A DNA stretch of 64,000 bases, taken from Porodaedalea pini. Taxonomy: Eukaryota; Basidiomycota; Agaricomycetes; Hymenochaetales; Hymenochaetaceae. A model generated the notes under the pieces. It was given only the letters and a program-made list of their open reading frames with translations. It was not told the DNA's origin and did no database searches. How positions within the stretch are numbered: position 1 is the first letter of the stretch; every line of letters starts with the position of its first letter. Made by a program: the position numbers and the translations under genes. Shown here one piece after another: positions 34,101 to 42,771 of this stretch. The DNA is taken from the NCBI GenBank assembly GCA_002794775.1, contig NBAY01000078.1, positions 62,001 through 126,000 of the forward strand, written 5' to 3'.

Positions 34101-34514
34101 TGTTAGAACCTGAACTTTCACCTTTTCTTTATTTTCCCCTTTTACCATTTCCTTTATTATATTCGTCCTTTTTTATTATATTTACCCATCTTACACAATC
34201 ATTCCCACACTGCCTTCTTTCGTTCCATTCCCACTCATTATGTAATGTTAGGTAATATAGTCTCACGGTCGTCGCTATATAAGGTCTCAGGAATCGCATG
34301 AACTCCTTGTTCTGCTTTTCCTCTTACCTCCGCGACGACCTAGGTGAGACTCGTCCCCCTTGTATTAGTTTAGACTTGTATTAATCCTCTTACCTCCGCG
34401 ACGACCTAGCCTGAGTAAGCGTGTCCCGAGTCTACGCTCGAGTATAGCACATCCCAGACGACAGTCAGCCGAGGCCTGCCCAGTCCGAGTCGTCTCCCGG
34501 ACTCCCGCCTAACA
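34101..34514 (+). repeat. Gypsy C 5' LTR
   Basis: TGTTAGAACC...CGCCTAACA. Contains TATATAA at 34276-34282 and the presumed transcription start/R region from 34309. Confidence 0.95.
34276..34282 (+). promoter_or_regulatory. LTR TATA box of gypsy C
   Basis: TATATAA lies 27 bp before GTTCTGCTTTT (34309-34319). That spacing places the transcript start at or near 34309, which is needed for the self-priming model. The same arrangement is kept in the LTRs of A, B and the arm solo LTR. Confidence 0.7.
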
Positions 34515-34515
34515 T

Positions 34516-34526
34516 AAAAGCAGAAC
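34516..34526 (+). other. Self-priming primer binding site of gypsy C
   Basis: AAAAGCAGAAC, one base after the 5' LTR, is the exact complement of GTTCTGCTTTT at 34309-34319 in the LTR. In Tf1-type Ty3/gypsy elements the first 11 nt of the RNA fold back on such a site to prime minus-strand synthesis in place of a tRNA. Conserved in A and B. Confidence 0.75.
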
Positions 34527-35234
34527 CCACCCAGGCTCATCCCCAGCGTACGTCGTCGCTGTCGACTCGCCTTCACTCGGTCTAGAGGAGCGCTCCCCTC
34601 GACGGACTTGACGTGTAAACCCCCCAAACGATAACCCTCGACCCTGCCCGGACGTTTTCGGACGTTCGTGTATTACATAAACTAACACCCGACTTTTCCC
34701 GACCCTGGCTCTCCGCCTCTCCCTCTGGTGGAGGAACCATCTGACCTGGACGTGGGTAACACACCGTGTACAGTCATCGACGTCGTTGTCGATTGTGATC
34801 TCGGTCGCCTCCTTCCGTGTGGTCATCAAACTCGCCGACGAACCTGTCCTCCGTCAGCGTAACGTACATCCGGACAACCAACCCCTCCCTGTTCCTCCTC
34901 CATCATCAACATAGATCTCGACGAGGAACAACGCCGTGCTCTCCCGCCTCGCTCCTGGTACAACGAGGAACACCGTTCCTGGTTCACGATCACTCGAGAA
35001 GGCGTTGAATACGTTATCTGGTGGCGTCAAGAAAAAGGACTTTGGTATTCGACGCTTGAAGGAGGAAGGAGATTAAAGTGGGCTCCTGCATCGATAGACC
35101 AGACAACCCCGAATTCGCCATCGCTTTCGACGTCGACCATTCTCCCACCAATTCCAGGACCGTATAGAGAGGCGTGACGAGATTCGTCACCACCGACCCC
35201 CCCGGAGCAACAAACGGACACGTCTAGAACAACG

Positions 35235-36311
35235 ATGTCGACGGGAACCTTCAGCGCTCAACAGCTAGAGCAAATCGCGGCGATTGTAGCGGGCGCCTTT
35301 GCTCACCAAGCCGCAAACGCCCCAGCGGGCCCTAGCGCCGCTGCGGTACAAAACATCGACGTCGCCCGACCACGTGAATTCACTGGTGGCGACGACTACC
35401 TCGACTTCAGACGTGAAGTCCTCCTTTTTGTATCCGCGAACCCGAACCGATACCCTACGTCGGAGAGTAAAATTTATGTAGCTCTCTCCTACCTGAAGGG
35501 TGGTAATGCGGCGACGTGGGCGCAGAACTACGTCGAGGAGTCGACAACGTCGGGAATCGTCACCTTCACTGACAGCTGGGAGAGATTCCAGGAACGACTC
35601 GACGCCTCGTTCGACGACCCGAATCGCAAGGAGGCAGCGCTGAAGGAATTCCGGGAAAAGGTTCAGAAGGACCTCACCGCAGACAAGTTCTTCCAGCAGC
35701 TCGACGTCATCATTAAGCGCGCGGAGCTGAAGGACGACGGCATCATCTGTGATCGTCTCAAACGCGCAATGAACATCGAAGTAGTGCGTGGAGTCCTGAG
35801 ATCAACGCCGGTCCCGACGAAGTACGAGGACTGGAAAAACAAGGCTATCGAGATCGATCGCGGCGAACAACAGATCCGCGCGATCCAAAAAGGCCGCCCA
35901 TTTATACCTCAGCCTCGCCCACAGCAACAACAAGGACCCCCGGCTCGCCGTCAGGTAGCGGCCCCTCACGTCGACAGACGCGACGCGACCGGCGTCACTT
36001 TCGGAGGCGCTGGTCAACCGATGGACGTCTCAATGAACGAGGCGCAACGACGACGCGCGTGCTGGATCTGCGGTGGGCTGGGCCATTTCAAGGACAAGTG
36101 CCCGCAGGGGAGACCGATCATCCAGCGCATGCTGGAGCTAATGGCACCAGGCGAACGTCGCATCCTCGCGGACGAGCTCGGCACGATGAAGGAGTCGGCC
36201 TTCGAGGAAGTCGTAGACACTCGGAGGTCGACGGTGGAGGACTATGTGGAAGAGGAAGACAATGACGAAGAGGTCGTCGACTCGCAGGGTTTTGCGAGTG
36301 GTCAGGCGTAG
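35235..36311 (+). CDS. gag: Gypsy C Gag (capsid/nucleocapsid)
   Basis: 358 residues from ATG at 35235 to TAG at 36309. It forms the virus-like particle that packages retrotransposon RNA. The N-terminal third has Gln/Ala-rich helices (SAQQLEQIAAIVAGAFAHQA), the middle is the capsid-like helical region with SYLKGGNAATWAQNYVEE and WERFQERLDASFDDPN, then a basic Gln/Pro linker and one CCHC zinc knuckle, CWICGGLGHFKDKC, at about residues 276-289. The C-terminus is acidic (DYVEEEDNDEEVVDSQGF). Preceded by a 720-bp leader after the PBS. A slippery heptamer at 36287-36293, seven codons before the stop counting from the heptamer, probably directs part of translation into pol. The start is supported by alignment with the MST start of the gag frames in A and B. 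Confidence 0.95.
   Translation: MSTGTFSAQQLEQIAAIVAGAFAHQAANAPAGPSAAAVQNIDVARPREFTGGDDYLDFRREVLLFVSANPNRYPTSESKIYVALSYLKGGNAATWAQNYVEESTTSGIVTFTDSWERFQERLDASFDDPNRKEAALKEFREKVQKDLTADKFFQQLDVIIKRAELKDDGIICDRLKRAMNIEVVRGVLRSTPVPTKYEDWKNKAIEIDRGEQQIRAIQKGRPFIPQPRPQQQQGPPARRQVAAPHVDRRDATGVTFGGAGQPMDVSMNEAQRRRACWICGGLGHFKDKCPQGRPIIQRMLELMAPGERRILADELGTMKESAFEEVVDTRRSTVEDYVEEEDNDEEVVDSQGFASGQA
36287..36293 (+). promoter_or_regulatory. Probable -1 ribosomal frameshift site
   Basis: In the gag register the sequence is ca-G GGT TTT gcg, a canonical X-XXY-YYZ heptamer. Shifting back one base enters the pol frame, which is open from here to 39937 without a stop. The gag stop follows at 36309. The heptamer is conserved in B. 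Confidence 0.75.
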
Positions 36312-39300
36312 CCATCGGGGCGACTGACCGAGAAGAACAAGGGACTTCGAATCCGGATCCGCTAAAATATAACCAACCGTCTGTACAATACGTAGATGCA
36401 AACGACGTTGATGGTTTTCCCGATTACGAAGTCCCCACCGGTGTGAAAGAAAGTGAAGAGCACGAGCAGCTGTTCATGAGAGGAACTGGCGGACGCCAGC
36501 TGGACCTTCTCCTGAACGTCGGACACAGCGTGGAAGGTGAAGTGAGGGAGGTAGACGCGCACGCGCTTGTGGATTCGGGATGTACGGGATCGTGCATTGA
36601 CGTGAGATTCGTCGAACGATATGGGCTGGAGACGAAACGATATATCCGACCCCTTGCGGTACTTAATGCCGACGGCACACACAACGAAGCCGGGTTGATC
36701 GAGGAGTACGTCGACGTTGAACTTACGATCGGTCACCATAAGGAACGGATCGTCCTGGCGGTAACCTCTCTGGCATCGTCTAACATCTTCTTGGGGTACG
36801 ACTGGCTTCGACGGCACAACCCAGAGGTCGACTGGAAGACGGGGACGCTCGACTTCACTCGCTGCCCGAGCGAATGTGTGGTGGAGAAGGCTGTAGAGGA
36901 CGGCATGCGGAAGGTGTGGGAGGTGGCGGAAGAGACGGGGAGGATGAGAGAGGTGCGAATGGACAAGGCGTCCTGGCCCGCATACCTCGACGATTACGCC
37001 GATGTCTTCTCGGAGAAGGGATTCGAGAAACTACCGGAACACCGACCCTGGGACCATGTTATCGACTTGAAGCCCGACTTCAAACCAAGCGACTGTAAAA
37101 TCTATCCGCTCACGCCAACTGAGCAACAGTCACTCAAGGACTTCCTCGACGAAAATCTGAAATCGGGTCGCATTCGACGGTCGATATCGCCAATGGCGTC
37201 GCCCTTCTTCTTCATCAAGAAGGCCGACAAGTCGCTACGCCCGATCCAGGACTACCGTAAGCTTAATGACGGCACGATCAAGAATAAGTATCCCCTTCCT
37301 CTCATCGACGAACTTGTCGACAAGGTCAAGAAAGCGAAGTACATCACTAAGCTTGACCTTCGATGGGGGTACTACAATGTCCGGATCCGCGAAGGCGACG
37401 AATGGAAGGCAGCTTTTCGCACGAACATGGGCCTCTTCGAACCGACGGTCATGTTCTTTGGTCTCTGCAACGCCCCGGCGACGTTCCAGGCTTTTGTCAA
37501 TCACATCTTCAAGGAACTGATTTACGCTAACCTGATCATCGTATACCTCGACGACATATTGATTCTCTCGGAAACCATTGAGGAACATATAGACACGTCG
37601 AGGCGTGTCCTTCAGATCCTTCGAGAGAATGGCCTATACCTGAAGCCGGAGAAGTGCGAGTTTGATGCCAAGGTCGTCAAATACCTCGGCCACATCATCG
37701 GTAATGGCGAGATCAAGGCTGACCCAGCAAAGACGGAGGCAATTGCGAACTGGCCGGTCCCACGAAACCTGAAGCAGCTACAACAGTTCCTCGGCATGGG
37801 TAACTGGCTACGACGGTTCATCAAGGACTACAGCAAGGTGGTCCATCCACTGACGTCGTTAACGGGCAAGAAGGACTGGGTATGGGAGACCGAACAGCAG
37901 GAGGCGTTCGAGGAGCTGAGACGACGTCTCTGCTCACCTCCAGTCCTAGCCATCGCCAACGACGAGGGTCCTTTCCGCGTAGAAGCGGACTCGTCAAACT
38001 TTGCGCTCGGCGGTGTGTTGTTACAGAAGCAGGAAGGGAAGTGGAGGGTGATTGCCTATAGGTCAGAAGCACTCCTGCCCGCTGAACGAAACTACGAGAT
38101 CTACGACAAGGAGATGCTCGCGATCGTTTCGGCGCTCAAGGAATGGCGACAATACCTCCTCGGCGCTCGCCACAAGATCGAAATCTGGTCCGACCACGCT
38201 AACCTCACCTACTTCAGGTCAGCACAGAAGCTGAGCTACCGTCAAGCCCGCTGGCGAACCGAACTCGAGGAGTTTGACTTCCACCTCGAACACAAGTCGG
38301 GGAAGACGATGGGCAAGGCAGATTTACTGTCGCGCAAAGCAGGCTATGATGAGGGAAAGGATGACAACGACGACATCGTGTTCATCAAGGACAAGTGGCT
38401 AAATCGTGGAGTGGTCAGAACGTCACGGGAGGAAGTGTTGGAACGAGTGGGTGACGCGCAGAGGGCGCAGGACGGGTCAGAAAGGCCGACGAATATGATA
38501 GAGGTCGACGGGTTGTCGCGGATGAAAGGCAAGGTGTACGTGCCATCGACGATGAAGGAAGCGGTGTTGCAGGAGTGCCACGACTCGACCCTGGCAGGAC
38601 ATCCCGGATCGTCGAAGACGGTCGAACTGGTACGTCGAGACTTCTGGTGGGCGTCGATGTTCTCCGATGTCCGAGCATACGTCCGAGGATGCGACCGTTG
38701 CCAACGGACGAAGGCTCTGAGGGCATCGAGGTCGAGGCCACTTCATCCTAACGCAATCCCTGAAGGTCCCTGGGAGATCGTCACGGTCGACCTAATCGGA
38801 GAGCTCCCGGACTCCAAGGGACACAACGCGATCTGCGTCTTCGTGGATAGGTTCTCGAAGCAGATGCACGCGATTCCGACGACGACAAAACTGTCAGCAG
38901 AAGGCATGGCCCAGCTGTACCGCGATCATGTCTTCCGCCTCCACGGCTTGCCGAAGAAGATTATCCATGACCGCGGCACGCAGTTCGACGCATCGATGAT
39001 GAAGGAGCTGTACAAACTCCTACACATCGAGGGCAACCCGTCAACGGCATACCACCCGCAAACGGACGGTCAGACGGAACGCGTTAACCAAGAGCTCGAA
39101 CAATACCTCCGACTCTTCGTTGACCATCGGCAGTCGGACTGGAAGGACTGGCTCCCTCTCGCAGAGTTCGCCTACAACAACCGCGAACATTCGGCGACGA
39201 AGATGTCACCCTTCTACGCGAACACTGGACGTCACCCTAGGAGCTTCGACACCATACGAACGTCCTCTGCCAACATGTCGGCAGAAGAATTCGCGAAGCA

Positions 39301-39937
39301 CATCAAGGAGACCCATCGCGCGGCAAGGGACAATCTGGTCAAGGCAGCTGAAGACATGAAACGCTACCATGACAGGACGGCAGGAGCATCGGTGGAATAC
39401 AAGACTGGCGATAAGGTCTTCCTCGACGGACGAAATATCAGCACGGACTCGCCCACGAAGAAGCTTGCCGACAAATGGTACGGTCCCTTCGACATTGTCG
39501 ACAAGGTAGGAGCGAGCGCCTACAAGCTCAAGCTCCCCAAACGATGGAGAAAGGTCCACCCTGTCTTCAATGAAGCCCTGTTGAAACCTGCCATCGAACC
39601 ATCCTTTGAAAGCCAGAAGCAACCGCCGCCGCCACCGCCGAAAATCGTCGACGACGAAGAGGAATACGAAGTCGAAAAGGTCATTGACTCACGTCTGCAC
39701 CGAGGTAAACTACAATACCTCGTCAAGTGGGCCGGGTACAACGAACCTACTTGGCAGCCTGAGACGGACTTCGGCGAGAACGCGAAGGAGGCGATCGCTG
39801 AGTTCTACCTCAAACATCCCGGTGCACCTCGGAAACTCGACATCCCTCATCAACGACTCCGTCCGCTCTTTGTCGACACCGAGCCTGACGACTGCGATCA
39901 TGGTTGGTCGGGACGCCCAACCTTGAAGGGGGGGTAA
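36290..39937 (+). CDS. pol: Gypsy C Pol polyprotein (protease-RT-RNase H-integrase-chromodomain)
   Basis: Frame open from the slip site to TAA at 39935-39937, abutting the 3' LTR. Counting residues from GTG at 36443: aspartic protease ALVDSGCTG at 42-50; reverse transcriptase with YLDD at 368-371; RNase H beginning near EADSSNFALGG at about 514; integrase zinc domain ECHDSTLAGH...CDRC near 711-745; integrase catalytic Asp in TVDLIGE near 783, Asp in HDRGTQFD near 844 and Glu in GQTERVNQ near 879; chromodomain with YLVKWAGYNEPTWQPE near 1085-1107. The RT-RH-IN order is Ty3/gypsy, and the C-terminal chromodomain makes it a chromovirus, whose integrase tail is thought to guide insertion to heterochromatin. 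All catalytic residues I can identify are present. It is likely made as a Gag-Pol fusion by -1 frameshifting, since there is no separate upstream ATG in a good position. Confidence 0.95.
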   Translation, partial: FCEWSGVAIGATDREEQGTSNPDPLKYNQPSVQYVDANDVDGFPDYEVPTGVKESEEHEQLFMRGTGGRQLDLLLNVGHSVEGEVREVDAHALVDSGCTGSCIDVRFVERYGLETKRYIRPLAVLNADGTHNEAGLIEEYVDVELTIGHHKERIVLAVTSLASSNIFLGYDWLRRHNPEVDWKTGTLDFTRCPSECVVEKAVEDGMRKVWEVAEETGRMREVRMDKASWPAYLDDYADVFSEKGFEKLPEHRPWDHVIDLKPDFKPSDCKIYPLTPTEQQSLKDFLDENLKSGRIRRSISPMASPFFFIKKADKSLRPIQDYRKLNDGTIKNKYPLPLIDELVDKVKKAKYITKLDLRWGYYNVRIREGDEWKAAFRTNMGLFEPTVMFFGLCNAPATFQAFVNHIFKELIYANLIIVYLDDILILSETIEEHIDTSRRVLQILRENGLYLKPEKCEFDAKVVKYLGHIIGNGEIKADPAKTEAIANWPVPRNLKQLQQFLGMGNWLRRFIKDYSKVVHPLTSLTGKKDWVWETEQQEAFEELRRRLCSPPVLAIANDEGPFRVEADSSNFALGGVLLQKQEGKWRVIAYRSEALLPAERNYEIYDKEMLAIVSALKEWRQYLLGARHKIEIWSDHANLTYFRSAQKLSYRQARWRTELEEFDFHLEHKSGKTMGKADLLSRKAGYDEGKDDNDDIVFIKDKWLNRGVVRTSREEVLERVGDAQRAQDGSERPTNMIEVDGLSRMKGKVYVPSTMKEAVLQECHDSTLAGHPGSSKTVELVRRDFWWASMFSDVRAYVRGCDRCQRTKALRASRSRPLHPNAIPEGPWEIVTVDLIGELPDSKGHNAICVFVDRFSKQMHAIPTTTKLSAEGMAQLYRDHVFRLHGLPKKIIHDRGTQFDASMMKELYKLLHIEGNPSTAYHPQTDGQTERVNQELEQYLRLFVDHRQSDWKDWLPLAEFAYNNREHSATKMSPFYANTGRHPRSFDTIRTSSANMSAEEFAKHIKETHRAARDNLVKAAEDMKRYHDRTAGASVEYKTGDKVFLDGRNISTDSPTKKLADKWYGPFDIVDKVGASAYKLKLPKRWRKVHPVFNEALLKPAIEPSFESQKQPPPPPPKIVDDEEEYEVEKVIDSRLHRGKLQYLVKWAGYNEPTWQPETDFGENAKEAIAEFYLKHPGAPRKLDIPHQRLRPLFVDTEPDDCDHGWSGRPTLKGG
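39925..39934 (+). other. Polypurine tract of gypsy C
   Basis: GAAGGGGGGG lies just before the TAA stop and the 3' LTR start at 39938, where plus-strand DNA priming is expected. Confidence 0.75.
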
Positions 39938-40351
39938 TGTTAGAACCTGAACTTTCACCTTTTCTTTATTTTCCCCTTTTACCATTTCCTTTATTATATT
40001 CGTCCTTTTTTATTATATTTACCCATCTTACACAATCATTCCCACACTGCCTTCTTTCGTTCCATTCCCACTCATTATGTAATGTTAGGTAATATAGTCT
40101 CACGGTCGTCGCTATATAAGGTCTCAGGAATCGCATGAACTCCTTGTTCTGCTTTTCCTCTTACCTCCGCGACGACCTAGGTGAGACTCGTCCCCCTTGT
40201 ATTAGTTTAGACTTGTATTAATCCTCTTACCTCCGCGACGACCTAGCCTGAGTAAGCGTGTCCCGAGTCTACGCTCGAGTATAGCACATCCCAGACGACA
40301 GTCAGCCGAGGCCTGCCCAGTCCGAGTCGTCTCCCGGACTCCCGCCTAACA
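39938..40351 (+). repeat. Gypsy C 3' LTR
   Basis: 414 bp, no difference from the 5' LTR found by eye. Followed by the ATCTG duplication. Confidence 0.95.
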
Positions 40352-41041
40352 ATCTGCGCCATACAACAAGGTTGTGCCTTCCCACCTCCGCCACGCCCGC
40401 AGCAGCTGCAGGTGCCCCTGGCTCATCGTCAAATGGTAGCCCCCCATGTTGAAAAGTGCGATGCAACCAGCATCACCTTTGGAGGAGCTGGCCAGCCGAT
40501 GGACATCTCAATGAATGAGGCGCAATGGCAACGGGTGTGCTGGATCTGTGGCAAGCTTGGTCACTTCAAGGACATGTGCCCGCAAGGAAAGACAATTGTG
40601 CAGCGCATGCTACAGATGATGGCGCCAGGCGAATGTTGTCTCATCACCGACGAGCTGGGTGCGATGAAGGAGTCAGCCTTCAAGGAAGTCGTAGACACTT
40701 GGAGGACGATGATGGAGGACTATGTGGAGGAAGACAGCAATGATGAAGAGGTCATCGACTCGCAGGATTTTGCAAGTGGTCAGGCATAGCCACTGGGGCA
40801 ACTGACCAGGAAGAACAAGGGGTTTCAAATTCAGACTCGATAAAATATAGTCAACTGTCTGTACAATACTTAGATGCAAATGACGTCAATGACTTTCCCG
40901 ATTATGAAGCCCCCACTGGTGTGAATGGAAATGAAGAGTACGAACAGCTGTTCATGAGGGGAACTGGCGGATGCCAGCTAGACCTCCTCCTGAACATCGG
41001 ATACAACGTGGAAGGTAAAGTGAAAGAGGTGGATGCACATG

Positions 41042-42771
41042 TGAAAGGAAATTTTTGCACATTCGGAAATGTTGATCAAGGCAGATCATCGTCAATCATA
41101 CATGTGATACCGTGGTCACCTGATCTTGACGGATACTTGCCCAGGCAAAAATCCGTCAGTCACAGTCACACTACACTGTCACACCTTGTGACATGGCACA
41201 CAAACATCAAGAAAGCAAAGGACAACCAATGGAGGTTGACCCCCAATGCACCAAGTGCATGCTACTACAGAACGTAGCACAGAAGGTCCCGGAACTCCTG
41301 AAGACAATAGGACTAATGGACCAGAACGTCACATTACGATCACACAAGTGGGAAGGCCAATCCCCATACTTTGAAACAGGACAGGCAATCTACTATCGAG
41401 ATGCCAAGACATATAAAATGCACATCAGTAAAGAAGAATGTGGCATGGAGAACTACAAATGGGATACAGTTATCCAATACAATAAGGAGCCACACGAAGA
41501 ATGCAGGAACTGCAAGATGATGATATGAATACCTACCCCGAGTCCAGTACAAGGGAATGACATACCAATACATATAACAACAGCACTCAAGCACTGTTGG
41601 GCATACCTCAGGGACATAAAGCATCAAGGCACGATTACACTATACGAATTTGAGCACGTGTCAGGAAGACAAACATTCAAGATCACTCTAGCCTTAGGAG
41701 TACATGACCCACCGTTCACAATGGAGACATGTCTCGGTGGAGCAGCCCTATCACCGAGTGGACCTGACACTGAATGGTGAGCCAAGAATAACCCATGGAT
41801 CCACATGGTTATCCCCAATGGAATTGAATGGGAGGAATGACCATCCGAGCGCAGCAACATCACCCGATAGGCTATGCAGTGCCACAACCGAGGAAGACGC
41901 TTCAAGAAGCAGGGAAGTAAAGCCCTGATATAGAAGCACACAGGAGAAGCAGGAAGTTAATTAAACTGAAGCATGTGGAGAACGTGGGAGCCCGACTACC
42001 AAATCGGTGATGTACTCACCCGAGCACGCAGGTCATGACATCACATGACTCACACCGCAGTCTAAATTGCAGAATGCAAGAAAACCATTGGATGGAGTAC
42101 ATGTGCATACATCCCCACTGCAGCAGCCAAGTGCTGTGGCCACCTGAAACATAGGAAGGAGACGGAAGGGCATCTGGTTGGACAGAACGTAAAGAAATTA
42201 GAAATTCAGTAGGCTATATAAGGCCGAGTAGCTAGCACCCCAGATCCCCATTCTCTATCGCTTTAATTTCAGAAGGTTACAGAACACTGCTACTTCTTAC
42301 CCCCACCTCTACATCTATAACTACCACTGTGTAATATCCTCCTTGGTTGAATAACGAGTCCACCCCATACTGGGTTGAGGATTTGTCCCAAGTTGAATAA
42401 GGATTGACTTTGATTGAGTAGACCCTCGGCTACGCCATGCTTAGAAGGTTCCTCTCATTGTCCACAGAACCAAGTCTGGTTGAGTGCATCTCGGCTACGC
42501 CAAGCCTTGCAGTTTGCCTCCTAGACAACATCGCAGTATAACCAAACATCTCTCGACCCTCTAGGGCATTACCTCCCCTATCTGCTGTAACTAAGTGCTT
42601 TCAATACCAACCTCAGGTTCCACCTGATAAGGGAAGCGAAGGAGAAGCTGGTTACGGGATCGGTCGAAGATAAGTAAAGTCGTCTCGGTAATACACCACT
42701 CAGAGGACCATACAGTCTGGAAGGCAACCCCTTTGTGGTTAAAGAATTGGAATATTCGCCCGACCCTAACA
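41042..42771 (+). mobile_element. Insertion D (1,730 bp, TG..CA, 5-bp target duplication)
   Basis: Flanked by ACATG on both sides (41037-41041, 42772-42776); removing it restores the A pol reading VDAH-ALMDLGCTG. Ends are TGAAAGG...CCTAACA, as for an LTR or LTR-element. No internal direct repeat was found, so it is either a long solo LTR or a non-autonomous retroelement. It contains a promoter-like CTATATAAGG near 42212 and its own frame at 41193-41528. Confidence 0.75.
41193..41528 (+). CDS. 111-residue unknown protein within D
   Basis: ATG at 41193, stop at 41528. The sequence MAHKHQESKGQPMEVDPQCT continues with paired cysteines (CTKC and, near the end, CRNC) and a segment GQAIYYRDAKTYKMHISKEE. 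The next frame (41560-41800) continues with LKHCWAYLRDIKHQGTITLY and FKITLALGVHDPPFTMETC, so the original product may have been longer and later broken. Not recognised. It is carried by an LTR-like insertion and may be a Gag-type or accessory protein; that is a guess from context only. Confidence 0.4.
   Translation: MAHKHQESKGQPMEVDPQCTKCMLLQNVAQKVPELLKTIGLMDQNVTLRSHKWEGQSPYFETGQAIYYRDAKTYKMHISKEECGMENYKWDTVIQYNKEPHEECRNCKMMI

Larger units (their letters stand above)
34101..40351 (+). mobile_element. Gypsy C: intact young chromovirus retrotransposon (6,251 bp)
   Basis: LTRs 34101-34514 and 39938-40351 (414 bp each) appear identical, and the element is flanked by the 5-bp duplication ATCTG (34096-34100, 40352-40356). 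It has an uninterrupted gag frame, an uninterrupted pol frame in the -1 register, a self-priming site next to the 5' LTR and a polypurine tract at the 3' LTR. Identical LTRs imply recent insertion. It is CpG-rich, unlike A and B. This is the only apparently autonomous element in the window. Confidence 0.95.
33454..40788 (+). pseudogene. Gypsy A gag (split by gypsy C)
   Basis: The 5' part (33454-34100) encodes MSTGGFSQQQMEQITVIITG through ICDCLK-stop-AMNIEVVRGVL. The 3' part (40352-40788) resumes with a basic Pro/Gln region, the zinc knuckle CWICGKLGHFKDMC and the same C-terminus as C (DFASGQA). Gypsy C sits between, with the ATCTG duplication. One in-frame stop is present before the C insertion. 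The frameshift site seen in C reads AGGATTTT here, so it is no longer a canonical heptamer. Confidence 0.85.
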
